A DNA stretch of 64,000 nucleotides, from the NCBI RefSeq assembly GCF_021602155.1, contig NZ_BQHY01000002.1:62001-126000 (forward strand). The letters run 5' to 3'. Source of the stretch: Pseudomonas parakoreensis. GTDB lineage: Bacteria > Pseudomonadota > Gammaproteobacteria > Pseudomonadales > Pseudomonadaceae. A program made the position numbers and the translations under genes. Under the pieces are notes generated by a model, which did not search any database, was not told the DNA's origin, and saw only the letters and a program-made list of their open reading frames with translations. Below, piece after piece: positions 50,063 to 57,887 of the stretch (position 1 is the first letter of the stretch; the number at the start of each line of letters is the position of its first letter).

Positions 50063-50084
50063 TCAGTGCCGTTCTTTGGGGGCG

Positions 50085-50756
50085 TCAGCGCCGGATCGCG
50101 GCATACGACTTGCCCAGATCGCTGGCCCAGCCGTCCAGCACGCCTTTGACGTCATCGGCAGTCAGCACTTGTTTGTCGTTCTCCAGCGGTACGCCGGTGC
50201 CCTTGCGCACCACTTCGGCGACCACTTCGCCGGTGGAGCCGTCCTCGAACGAGACTTCGGTGGTGATTTCGCTGTCCTGATCGCGGATACCGGTGGCGGT
50301 GCTCACGCCGGCGGCAACCAGGGTCACCGGCAGCCATTCATAAAAGCGCAAGCCCTGGGTGCTGGCGGCGACGCGGGTAATCGCTGGTCTGACGGTCAGG
50401 GTGTTCGGGCCGGGTTGCGATACCAGGTGCATGACCTTGCCCAGTTCCAGCCTGAGCGCGGCGTCGTAGTAGTCGGTGACGCCGGACAGCGTGCTCAGCG
50501 GAACTCGCTCGGTCGGCGCGACGCTGGGGTAGAACTGACTGGGCGCCAGATAGGCCTGGGTGTAACGCCCTCGGGCCAGCGCCGGGCTGACCCAGCCCAG
50601 CACGCTCTGCCCGGATGGCGATGTGTGCTCGCTCAGCACGCTGTAATCGTGCAGGAATCCCGTGTACTTCTGCGGTTCAACGGTTTTGCTGCTGCAGGCC
50701 GACAGGCTCAGAGACGCTGTGCACATCAGTGTCATCAGGCAATGGCTTTTTATCAT
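50085..50756 (-). CDS. DUF3313 lipoprotein
   Basis: A 223-residue lipoprotein. The signal peptide ends in the lipobox LSLSAC (MIKSHCLMTLMCTASLSLSACSS). The mature part has the DUF3313 features: SGFLxDYS-like KYTGFLHDYSVLSEHT, a run GRYTQAYLAPSQFYPSV and a C-terminal LTADDVKGVLDGWASDLGKSYAAI. The family sits in the cell envelope and has no assigned role. The start at 50756 is fixed by the signal peptide. A small gene on the same strand ends 35 bp upstream, so the two may share a transcript. Confidence 0.87.
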   Translation of the reverse strand: MIKSHCLMTLMCTASLSLSACSSKTVEPQKYTGFLHDYSVLSEHTSPSGQSVLGWVSPALARGRYTQAYLAPSQFYPSVAPTERVPLSTLSGVTDYYDAALRLELGKVMHLVSQPGPNTLTVRPAITRVAASTQGLRFYEWLPVTLVAAGVSTATGIRDQDSEITTEVSFEDGSTGEVVAEVVRKGTGVPLENDKQVLTADDVKGVLDGWASDLGKSYAAIRR

Positions 50757-50791
50757 GCGAATCCTTGTTTTGCGCTTTTGACCCACGTCGT

Positions 50792-51115
50792 TCAAGCGCG
50801 GGCAGTGATTGGGGAGGAGAGCGGCGGGGTGTTGTCCGAGCATTCGATGTGCAGCTGGCCGTGGCTCATGATCCACTGGATGAGGTCGGCGGTCGGAATC
50901 GAATGCACGTACTCGACCCATTGCGAATCGCCGGGGCCGTACTGCTCGAAATAGCGGCGCAGGACGATACGGCTTTGGTCATCTGACAGGCCCAGGCAGA
51001 ACTCCTGAAACAGCAACGGCGTATTCTGATCAGGCGCGCTGGTGCGCTGGCTGAGAATCAACGGATAGCGGGCGTCGTGGCCCTCGGCGGTGTACCTGTC
51101 GTGCAATGCGCTCAT
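50792..51115 (-). CDS. Small protein of unknown function
   Basis: A 107-residue soluble protein. It starts MSALHDRYTAEGHDARYPLI and contains FQEFCLGLSDDQSRIVLRRYFEQYG and WVEYVHSIPTADLIQWIMSHG, which look like two helical blocks. No catalytic motif or known domain was seen. The start at 51115 has a G-rich site (GGGGGGCA) upstream; a very long in-frame extension to 51853 runs antisense through the response regulator and is rejected. The gene is divergent from that regulator, with 159 bp between them. Confidence 0.7.
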   Translation of the reverse strand: MSALHDRYTAEGHDARYPLILSQRTSAPDQNTPLLFQEFCLGLSDDQSRIVLRRYFEQYGPGDSQWVEYVHSIPTADLIQWIMSHGQLHIECSDNTPPLSSPITARA

Positions 51116-51274
51116 TGAATGCCCCCCGGTTGTCGATGACGAGCAGAGTGCCTGAGGGGTTTTGCCGCAGCATGTCCGCTTGATGTCCGCGACGAAGGAA
51201 TGTTGCTCGATTGAAATATATGACCTGGCGGCCAGAATGGTTTTAGATGCGTTCTTTTTTGGCCTGAGGATCCT

Positions 51275-51991
51275 GTGCCCGTGAGCAGACTGCTGATCGT
51301 CGACGATGACGTGGAAATTCTCGCCCTGCTGAAGAAGTTCTTCGTCCAGCACGCCTACGAGGTCGATGTCGCCGCTGATGGCGCAGCGATGTGGGCGGCG
51401 ATTGCCCAGCAGCGCCCGGACACAATCATTCTCGACCTGATGCTGCCCGGTGAAGGTGGCCTGAGCCTGTGCCAGAAAGTGCGGGCGCAGATGGGCATTC
51501 CGATCATCATGCTGACTGCCATGGGCGAATTGAGCGACCGGATTGTCGGCCTCGAACTGGGCGCCGACGACTACGTGACCAAACCGTTCGCCCCGCGTGA
51601 ACTGCTGGCCCGCCTGCGCGCCGTGCAGCGTCGTGCCGGTGAGCAGCTCAGCCCTGTCAGCGAACCTTCGCGACCGGTGATTGCTTTTGCCGGTTGGCAT
51701 CTGGATATCACTTGTCGCGAGCTGCGCTCCCCGGAAAACGTGATGATTCCGCTGTCCGGTGGCGAGTTCGATCTGCTGGTGGTGTTTCTCGATCACCCGC
51801 AACGCATTCTCACCCGCGAGCAACTGATCGACCTGTCTCGCGGTCAGGGCCACGACGCCTTTGATCGCAGCATCGACGTGCAGGTCAGCCGCTTGCGCCG
51901 CAAGATCGAGCCGGACAGCAAGCGTCCGGACCTGATCCGCACCGTGCGCAACGGCGGTTACCTGTTCACCGCCAAGGTCACGCGCGCATGA
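51275..51991 (+). CDS. OmpR-family response regulator
   Basis: A 238-residue two-component regulator. The receiver domain has VDDDVEILALL, phospho-acceptor Asp about 54 in IILDLMLPGEGG, MLTAMGE and the conserved Lys in DDYVTKPFAPRELLARL. The C-terminal winged helix (about 130-235) has LSGGEFDLLVVFLDHPQRILTREQLIDL and VSRLRRKIEPD, an OmpR/PhoB-type DNA-binding fold. The start is a GTG (51275, or 51281). It overlaps the kinase gene by four bases (ATGA), so the pair is one system. Confidence 0.93.
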   Translation: MPVSRLLIVDDDVEILALLKKFFVQHAYEVDVAADGAAMWAAIAQQRPDTIILDLMLPGEGGLSLCQKVRAQMGIPIIMLTAMGELSDRIVGLELGADDYVTKPFAPRELLARLRAVQRRAGEQLSPVSEPSRPVIAFAGWHLDITCRELRSPENVMIPLSGGEFDLLVVFLDHPQRILTREQLIDLSRGQGHDAFDRSIDVQVSRLRRKIEPDSKRPDLIRTVRNGGYLFTAKVTRA

Positions 51992-53316
51992 TCCATCGCT
52001 TCCTGCGCCGTGATCCGCTGAGTCGGCGGATCGCCCTGACCATCGTCGCGGCCATGCTGGCTTCGCTGGCGCTCAATTTTCTGTTCGTGGAGGTGGCCGG
52101 GACCTGGGCGCGGCCACCGATTGAGCGCACCGGGTTGCTGGAGCAGATTGCGGCGACCGTCAAGGTGATCGAGGCTGCACCTGCGCCTTTACGCCCGAAA
52201 CTCGCGCACGCGGCAACCGGCCCGACGCAGGAGGTGACGTGGAGTGCGCAACGTGACGCGCTCGGATTGCCTGCGGGAGGAACGCAGCTGATCGCCAACA
52301 AGACCTCGGGGTTGCATCAGTTGCTGGGTGATGAGCGAGACATTCGAGTGTTCAATCCCGCCGACTGGCCGAGCGGCAGTCCGCTGGCGCGCTACGCGGC
52401 GCTGATTCAACTGCCGGATGCCAGCTGGTTGTTGTTCTCCTCGCCTGAACGCTCCTGGGGCCTGGACATCGGCACACGCATCGCGATCATCATCGCCCTC
52501 GGTCTGATCGCCACCGTGCTGGTGGCCTGGCTGGCCACGCAGCAACTGGCCAAACCGCTGCAACGCTTTGCCAGTGCCGCCCGCCGCTTTGGCGGTGATC
52601 TGCGCGCGCCGCCGATCAAAGTCGAAGGCCCGGACGAGATCCGCCAGGCCATCATCGCGTTCAACACCATGCAGGCGCAGATCCAGCACTACATCAGTGA
52701 GCGTACGCACATGCTCGCGTCGATCTCCCACGACTTGCGTGCGCCGCTGACCCGCATGCGCCTGCGCAGCGAGTTCATGGAGGACTTTGATCATCAGGGC
52801 AAACTGATCCGCGACATTGAAGAAATGCAGTCGATGATCAATGCCGCGCTGGCGTTCTTTCGGGAAGACACTCAGCCGGAACAGAGCACCGCATTCGACC
52901 TGTCGGAGTTGCTGCAGACCATCATCGACGACTACCGCGACCAGAACATCGCCATCGATTTCCATGGCCCGGCGCATCTGGTCTACGAAGGTCGCCCGCT
53001 GGGAATCAAGCGTGTGATCGTCAATCTGCTGGAAAACGCCGAAAAGTATGCGCAGCAGCCGGCCATTACCTTGAGCAGCGATGGCTACAGCGTCTGCATT
53101 GACGTGAGCGACGAGGGGCCGGGGATTCCCGAAGCGTCGTTGCAGCGGGTGTTCGACCCGTTCTTCCGCCTGGAAACCTCGCGCAACCGGGAAACCGGTG
53201 GCGTCGGGCTCGGGCTGTCGGCGGCGCGGGCGATCGTGCGCGAGCAGGGCGGCGAACTGACGTTGAGCAATCGCAGCAGCGGCGGCTTGCAGGCTCGGGT
53301 TGAGTTGCCTCTGTAA
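51988..53316 (+). CDS. Membrane sensor histidine kinase
   Basis: A 442-residue kinase. The first helix (IALTIVAAMLASLALNFLFV) and the second (IAIIIALGLIATVLVAWLA) flank a periplasmic domain of about 120 residues. A HAMP linker follows, then the H-box SISHDLRAPLTRMRLRSE (His about 248), N-box VNLLENAEKYAQQ, and G-boxes DEGPGIPEA and GGVGLGLSAARAIV. It senses an envelope signal and phosphorylates the preceding response regulator. The arrangement resembles EnvZ/OmpR. Signal unknown. The DUF2252 gene starts 62 bp after its stop. Confidence 0.93.
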   Translation: MIHRFLRRDPLSRRIALTIVAAMLASLALNFLFVEVAGTWARPPIERTGLLEQIAATVKVIEAAPAPLRPKLAHAATGPTQEVTWSAQRDALGLPAGGTQLIANKTSGLHQLLGDERDIRVFNPADWPSGSPLARYAALIQLPDASWLLFSSPERSWGLDIGTRIAIIIALGLIATVLVAWLATQQLAKPLQRFASAARRFGGDLRAPPIKVEGPDEIRQAIIAFNTMQAQIQHYISERTHMLASISHDLRAPLTRMRLRSEFMEDFDHQGKLIRDIEEMQSMINAALAFFREDTQPEQSTAFDLSELLQTIIDDYRDQNIAIDFHGPAHLVYEGRPLGIKRVIVNLLENAEKYAQQPAITLSSDGYSVCIDVSDEGPGIPEASLQRVFDPFFRLETSRNRETGGVGLGLSAARAIVREQGGELTLSNRSSGGLQARVELPL

Positions 53317-53378
53317 TACTTTGAAACATTTGCCCGTGACGGGCGGTCAACAGGACACATTCTCTGCAAGAAGCGTCC

Positions 53379-54563
53379 ATGAAAACCCCACGGCCCTCCG
53401 CACGCCTCGAACCGCTCTCACAACTTCGCAATCTGAAAATGGCCCGTTCCGCGCACGCTTATGTGCGCGGCAGTACGGTGCAGTTTTATGAGTGGCTGCA
53501 CAGCCAGCCCGGGCGCCGCCTGCCGAAAGGGCCGGCGGTGTGGATCTGCGGCGATTGTCATGCCGGCAATCTTGGACCGACCGGCGATCTGAAAGGGCGC
53601 ATCGATATCCACATCCGCGACCTCGACCAGACGGTTATCGGCAATCCCGCGCATGACCTGGTGCGACTCGCACTGTCGCTGGCGACTGCCGCCCGGGGTT
53701 CCGATCTGCCCGGTGTGGCCACGGCGCGCATGCTCGAGGAGATGATGCGCGGCTACGAGCAGGCGTTTGAAGACGACGTCGACAAAGAGCCGCCACGCCC
53801 CGCGCAAGTCAAGGCCGGGATGCGCAGCGCAGTGCAACGCACGTGGAAGCATCTGGCCCAGGAACGCATCGAAAACACCAAACCGACCATTCCGCTGGGC
53901 AAGCACTTCTGGTCGCTGTCACGGGAAGAGCGCAGTGCGCTGAAGACCCTTTGCGCCACGCCAGATCTGCACACGCTGGTGACCTCATTGAAGGGGCGCA
54001 ACAAGGACGACCGGGTGAAAATGCTCGATTCGGCCTATTGGGTCAAAGGCTGCAGTTCGCTGGGGCTCAAGCGTTATGCGGTGCTACTCGGTGTGGGCGA
54101 GGGTGATGACGAGGAATATTGCTTGCTCGACATCAAGGAGGCCGTTGCCGCCGCAGCCCCGCGCGTCGCCCGCACCGCGATGCCCCGCGACAACGGCAAA
54201 CGTGTGGTCGAAGGCGCGCGTTTTCTCTCGCCGGGCCTGGGTAACCGGATGATCGCCACCCGGCTGCTCGACCATGGATTCTTCATCCGCGAACTGCTGC
54301 CACAAGACATGAAACTGGAGCTCGATCAGTTGAGCCAGACCGACGCGAAGCTCGCCGCCGGCTATCTGGCCCGTGTCGTGGGGCTGGCTCACGCCCGGCA
54401 GATGGACATGAGCACCCGCGCCTCATGGATGCGTGAACTGCAGGCGTGTCGCTCGAAGACTCTGGATGCACCGTCGTGGCTGTGGTCCAGTGTCGTGCAA
54501 TTGGTGGGTCGTCATGAGAAAGGCTATCTCGAACATTGTCGGCGTTATGCGCTGGAGCATTGA
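53379..54563 (+). CDS. DUF2252 family protein
   Basis: A 394-residue cytoplasmic protein of the DUF2252 family. The segments VWICGDCHAGNLGP and IHIRDLDQTVIGNPAHDLVRLALSLA resemble the catalytic and metal-binding loops of kinase-like phosphotransferases. Later parts include VKGCSSLGLKRYAVLLG and FIRELLPQDMKLELDQL. No reaction is established for the family. It follows the two-component system on the same strand with a 62 bp gap and could be part of its transcript or its target. The downstream gap carries the promoter of the polyamine operon. Confidence 0.85.
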   Translation: MKTPRPSARLEPLSQLRNLKMARSAHAYVRGSTVQFYEWLHSQPGRRLPKGPAVWICGDCHAGNLGPTGDLKGRIDIHIRDLDQTVIGNPAHDLVRLALSLATAARGSDLPGVATARMLEEMMRGYEQAFEDDVDKEPPRPAQVKAGMRSAVQRTWKHLAQERIENTKPTIPLGKHFWSLSREERSALKTLCATPDLHTLVTSLKGRNKDDRVKMLDSAYWVKGCSSLGLKRYAVLLGVGEGDDEEYCLLDIKEAVAAAAPRVARTAMPRDNGKRVVEGARFLSPGLGNRMIATRLLDHGFFIRELLPQDMKLELDQLSQTDAKLAAGYLARVVGLAHARQMDMSTRASWMRELQACRSKTLDAPSWLWSSVVQLVGRHEKGYLEHCRRYALEH

Positions 54564-54597
54564 TCTGTGTGAGTGAAACAGTTGCCGGTTGCCGATA

Positions 54598-54648
54598 TGA
54601 AATTTGTTCTGTAGATTTTCATGAAATTATAAGAAATAAATTTCATGA
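54598..54648 (+). promoter_or_regulatory. Promoter with operator cluster of the second polyamine operon
   Basis: A sigma70-like promoter is readable as TTGTTC (54604-54609), a 17-base spacer and TTATAA (54627-54632). The perfect palindrome TTTCATGAAA (54617-54626) fills the end of the spacer. TGAAATTT (54598-54605) and AAATTTCATGA (54638-54648) flank it as inverted copies of the same half-site. Binding by the PuuR-like regulator encoded downstream would block this promoter (inference). Confidence 0.6.
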
Positions 54649-54656
54649 GGCGCCGA

Positions 54657-55946
54657 ATGTTTCAGCAATCCCAGCAGCATGTCGCCAGTTATTACGCCCA
54701 CAGTTGCGCCGATGTTCTCAGCACGCGGCCGGCGCTGGAACGCGCGCACGACGCGGAAGTGGTGATCATCGGCGCCGGATTCAGCGGGCTGCACACCGCG
54801 TTGCGTCTGGCTTTGGCCGGCAAGCGCGTCACTGTGCTCGAAGCCAGTCGCGTGGCCTGGGCCGCGTCGGGACGCAATGGCGGGCAGGCGATTCTGGGCT
54901 GGTCGTGCGACATGCCGCCGCTGGAAGCAGCGCTCGGCTATGAGCGCGCCCGTCGCCTATGGGACGGCATCCGCTGGGCCGCGCAGGAACTGCGTGAATT
55001 GCCCGTGCGACACGGTTTTGATTGCGACTATCGCCCCGGCCATTTGTGGACCTCGGTGATGCCGCGGCGAGTCAGCCTGCTGACTGAGTGGCAACACGAG
55101 GCCAGTCACAAATGGGGCCATGACGGCCTGCAATTCATTCCCCGTGAAGACCTGCCGCAATGGGTCGCCAGCGAACGCTATCAGGCCGGCCTGTACGACG
55201 CCGAAGGCGCGCACCTCAATCCGCTGAAACTCGCCCTCGGGCTGGCCGCCGCCATCGAGCGTGCTGGCGGGCGTATTCATGAGCAAAGCAAAGCGTTGAG
55301 TTATCAGCAGGAGGGCAATGGCTTCCGGGTCAATACCGAGCGCGGTTCGGTGAAGGCCGATGTACTGGTGCTGGCCTGCAATGCCTATCTCGATGAACTC
55401 GATCCGCAGCTCTCCAGCTGCATCCTGCCGGTCGGCACCTACCAGGTCGCCACCGCGCCACTGACCCCGGAGCAAGCCACGGCGTTGCTGCCGAGCAACG
55501 TCTGCGTGACCGACAACCAGTTCGTCCTCGACTACTTCCGCCGCACACCGGACAACCGCTTGTTGTTCGGCGGCGGCTGCACCTATCTGGGTGGCATGCC
55601 CAAGGACATTGCGGCGGCGACCCGGCCGTTTCTCGAACGGGTGTTCCCGCAACTCAAGGGCGTTGAATTGCAATTCGCCTGGGGCGGGCACATCGACCTG
55701 ACCATGAACCGTACGCCGGATGTCGGCGGCGAGGGCAACCGTTATTGGCTTCAGGGTTATTCGGGGCATGGCGTGCTGCCGACACTGGCCGCCGCCCGCG
55801 CGGTGGCCGATGCAATTCTCGGCGAGACGGATGAACTGGCGTTGTATCAAGGCCTAAGCAATGGCCGTTTCCCCGGTGGCAAGCACTTCGCCGCACCGCT
55901 GGAAGCCATCGGCAAGGCCTGGTATCGGCTGCGCGATAGCATTTGA
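54657..55946 (+). CDS. FAD-dependent amine oxidoreductase (PuuB-like, second copy)
   Basis: A 429-residue flavoprotein paralogous to the gene at 1096. The N-terminus has STRPALERAHDAEVVIIGAGFSGLHTAL, matching the RPALE...IIGAG layout of the other copy, then AWAASGRNGGQAILGW. The C-terminal FAD part has FAWGGHIDLTMNRTPDVGG and LQGYSGHGVLPTLAAARAVADA. By homology and context (a PuuR-like and a PuuA-like gene follow) it likely oxidises gamma-glutamylputrescine. The ATG at 54657 has GAGG upstream; the ATG at 54645 lies inside an operator-like repeat. Confidence 0.9.
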   Translation: MFQQSQQHVASYYAHSCADVLSTRPALERAHDAEVVIIGAGFSGLHTALRLALAGKRVTVLEASRVAWAASGRNGGQAILGWSCDMPPLEAALGYERARRLWDGIRWAAQELRELPVRHGFDCDYRPGHLWTSVMPRRVSLLTEWQHEASHKWGHDGLQFIPREDLPQWVASERYQAGLYDAEGAHLNPLKLALGLAAAIERAGGRIHEQSKALSYQQEGNGFRVNTERGSVKADVLVLACNAYLDELDPQLSSCILPVGTYQVATAPLTPEQATALLPSNVCVTDNQFVLDYFRRTPDNRLLFGGGCTYLGGMPKDIAAATRPFLERVFPQLKGVELQFAWGGHIDLTMNRTPDVGGEGNRYWLQGYSGHGVLPTLAAARAVADAILGETDELALYQGLSNGRFPGGKHFAAPLEAIGKAWYRLRDSI

Positions 55947-55959
55947 TGAGATGTTGACC

Positions 55960-56517
55960 ATGAACAAGCAAGAAGAAATCGCGGCGCTGGCGATCCTGAT
56001 CCACGACCTGCGCAAGCACAAGAAATACACCCTCAAAGAGTTGGCCGACAAAATCGGCCGTTCGGTGGGGTTTCTCTCGCAAGTCGAACGCGGCCTGTCG
56101 CGCCCGACCGTGGCCGACCTCACCGCGATCAGCGAAACCCTCGGCGTGCCGACCACCTATTTCTACAGCCTGCCCAAACCCAGACAAGTGCCGTGGGTTA
56201 CCCGCCCGGACGAGCGCCGCACGCTCTATTACGCCAGCGGCATTACCGACATTCTGGTGTCGCCGCAGATGCGTGCCTCGTTCTCGATGCTCGAAAGTCA
56301 TCTGGAACCGGGCGCGAGCAGCGGTGACCGGCACATGAGCGACAGCTCGGAGCAGGGCGGTTACGTCCTCGAAGGCGAGCTGACCTTGTGGCTGGGCAAC
56401 GACGACGAGCCGGTGACCTTGAGCGCCGGCGACAGCTTTCAATTCGACAGTCACACCCATTGCCGCTACGGCAACCTCACCGCGCAGCTCACCCGCGTGC
56501 TCTGGGTCTACACCTGA
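55960..56517 (+). CDS. PuuR-like XRE-cupin transcriptional regulator
   Basis: A 185-residue repressor-type protein. The N-terminal XRE helix-turn-helix is YTLKELADKIGRSVGFLSQVERGLSRPTVADLTAIS (residues about 20-65), and the C-terminal cupin (about 110-185) has SSEQGGYVLEGELTLWLG and LSAGDSFQFDSHTHCRYGN. This build is that of PuuR, which represses putrescine-use genes and is released by the substrate. It sits between the oxidase and the synthetase. Starts at 55951 and 55960 are both possible; the second has a better-spaced GAG. Confidence 0.88.
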   Translation: MNKQEEIAALAILIHDLRKHKKYTLKELADKIGRSVGFLSQVERGLSRPTVADLTAISETLGVPTTYFYSLPKPRQVPWVTRPDERRTLYYASGITDILVSPQMRASFSMLESHLEPGASSGDRHMSDSSEQGGYVLEGELTLWLGNDDEPVTLSAGDSFQFDSHTHCRYGNLTAQLTRVLWVYT

Positions 56518-56529
56518 TAACAACAAAGG

Positions 56530-57885
56530 ATGAATACGATGGACGCTGTCTGCTCTGACCTGCTCGCCGAAGTGCGCGCGTTTCGCCAACGCTACCCCGA
56601 GGTACGCTATGTCGACCTGATTTCCCTGGACATTCCGGGGCATTTTTACGGCAAGCGCTATCCGGTGGACATGCTCGAAAAAGTTGCGGCAGGCAGCGCC
56701 TTGAAACTGCCGCAGAACTGCGTGTTGCTGGGCGTGCAGGGCGGTCTGTTCAAGATCGGCGATTACTGCTTCAACGACGGCGACCCGGACGCTGTGCGCC
56801 GCTTGGTGCCCGGCACCCTCAAGCCCGTGACCTGGGAAAATCAGCCGCTGGGGCAGATGCTGATCACCTCCGACGGTACCGCCAAACCCATCGAGTTCGA
56901 ACCCCGCGAAGTGCTGGCAAAAGTACTGGATCGATTGGCGAGCAAAGGCATTCACCCGGTGGTCGCGTTTGAGCTTGAGTTCTATCTGTTCGACAAAAAA
57001 CTTCGCGACGGCATCCCGCAATTCCCTCGCGACGAGCTGACCGACGACGCTGATGATCAGCCGAACATGCACATCGAGCGTCTGTCGCGTTTCGCCCCGG
57101 TGCTCGACGACATGGTTGAAGCGACGCGGGCGCAGGGCATCGACGCCACGGTGATTACCGCAGAGCTGGGGCCGGGCCAGTTCGAGATCAATTTCGGCCA
57201 TCTGGATGACGGTTTGCGCGCCGCCGACTGGGCGGCGCTGTTCTGTCGCAGCACCCGCGGCGTTGCGCTCAAGCACGGCTATCGCGCCAGTTTCATGGCC
57301 AAGCCGTATGTGCAGCATCCGGGCAGCGGCATGCATGTGCATGTCAGCCTGTATGACGCCGCCGGCAACAATCTGCTGGCCGCCAATCATCAACAGCCGC
57401 TGCGCCATGCAGTGGCCGGTTGCCTGGATCTGCTGCCGCACAGCATGCCGATTTTCGCGCCGAACCAGAACGCCATGCGCCGCTTGAGCGGCACGGTAAA
57501 CACCGCGACCAAAGCGAGCTGGGGTTACGAGGATCGTGACGCCTGCCTGCGCATCCCCGAGTCGGATACGAAAAACCTGCGCATCGAATACCGACTGGCC
57601 GGCGCCGACGCCAACCCGTATCTGGTGCTGGCGGCAATTCTGGTGGGCGTGGAACATGGTCTGGAATCAGGCAAGGAACCGATCCCGCCCCTCAACGATG
57701 ACCGCAACAGCGGCATCGCTTTCCCCACGGAAATCCTCGATGCCGTGCGCGCCTTGCAGCATCAGCCACAACTGCGTGCGGGACTGGGCGCCGAGTTTGT
57801 CGACGTGTATTGCGAGAACAAACGTCAGGATCACCTGGCATTCATGCAGGAGATCAGTGCGCGGGAGTATCGTTGGTATTTGTAG
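56530..57885 (+). CDS. Gamma-glutamylputrescine synthetase-like glutamine synthetase
   Basis: A 451-residue enzyme of the glutamine-synthetase superfamily, the PuuA/GlnA-like branch. The Mg-ATP and glutamate motifs are visible: VAFELEFYLFD, GPGQFEINFGH, SFMAKPYVQHPGSGMHVHVSLYD, and ENKRQDHLAFMQEISAREYRWYL at the end. Such enzymes join glutamate to putrescine or another amine as the first step of degradation. The gene follows the PuuR-like regulator by 12 bp and completes an oxidase-regulator-synthetase unit. Its stop lies two bases from that of the convergent GGDEF/EAL gene. Confidence 0.9.
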   Translation: MNTMDAVCSDLLAEVRAFRQRYPEVRYVDLISLDIPGHFYGKRYPVDMLEKVAAGSALKLPQNCVLLGVQGGLFKIGDYCFNDGDPDAVRRLVPGTLKPVTWENQPLGQMLITSDGTAKPIEFEPREVLAKVLDRLASKGIHPVVAFELEFYLFDKKLRDGIPQFPRDELTDDADDQPNMHIERLSRFAPVLDDMVEATRAQGIDATVITAELGPGQFEINFGHLDDGLRAADWAALFCRSTRGVALKHGYRASFMAKPYVQHPGSGMHVHVSLYDAAGNNLLAANHQQPLRHAVAGCLDLLPHSMPIFAPNQNAMRRLSGTVNTATKASWGYEDRDACLRIPESDTKNLRIEYRLAGADANPYLVLAAILVGVEHGLESGKEPIPPLNDDRNSGIAFPTEILDAVRALQHQPQLRAGLGAEFVDVYCENKRQDHLAFMQEISAREYRWYL

Positions 57886-57887
57886 CG

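Noticed and set aside
50792-51853. A 353-codon minus-strand protein
   Set aside because: Most of it is antisense to the response regulator; only the last 107 codons have their own start, ribosome site and protein-like composition.
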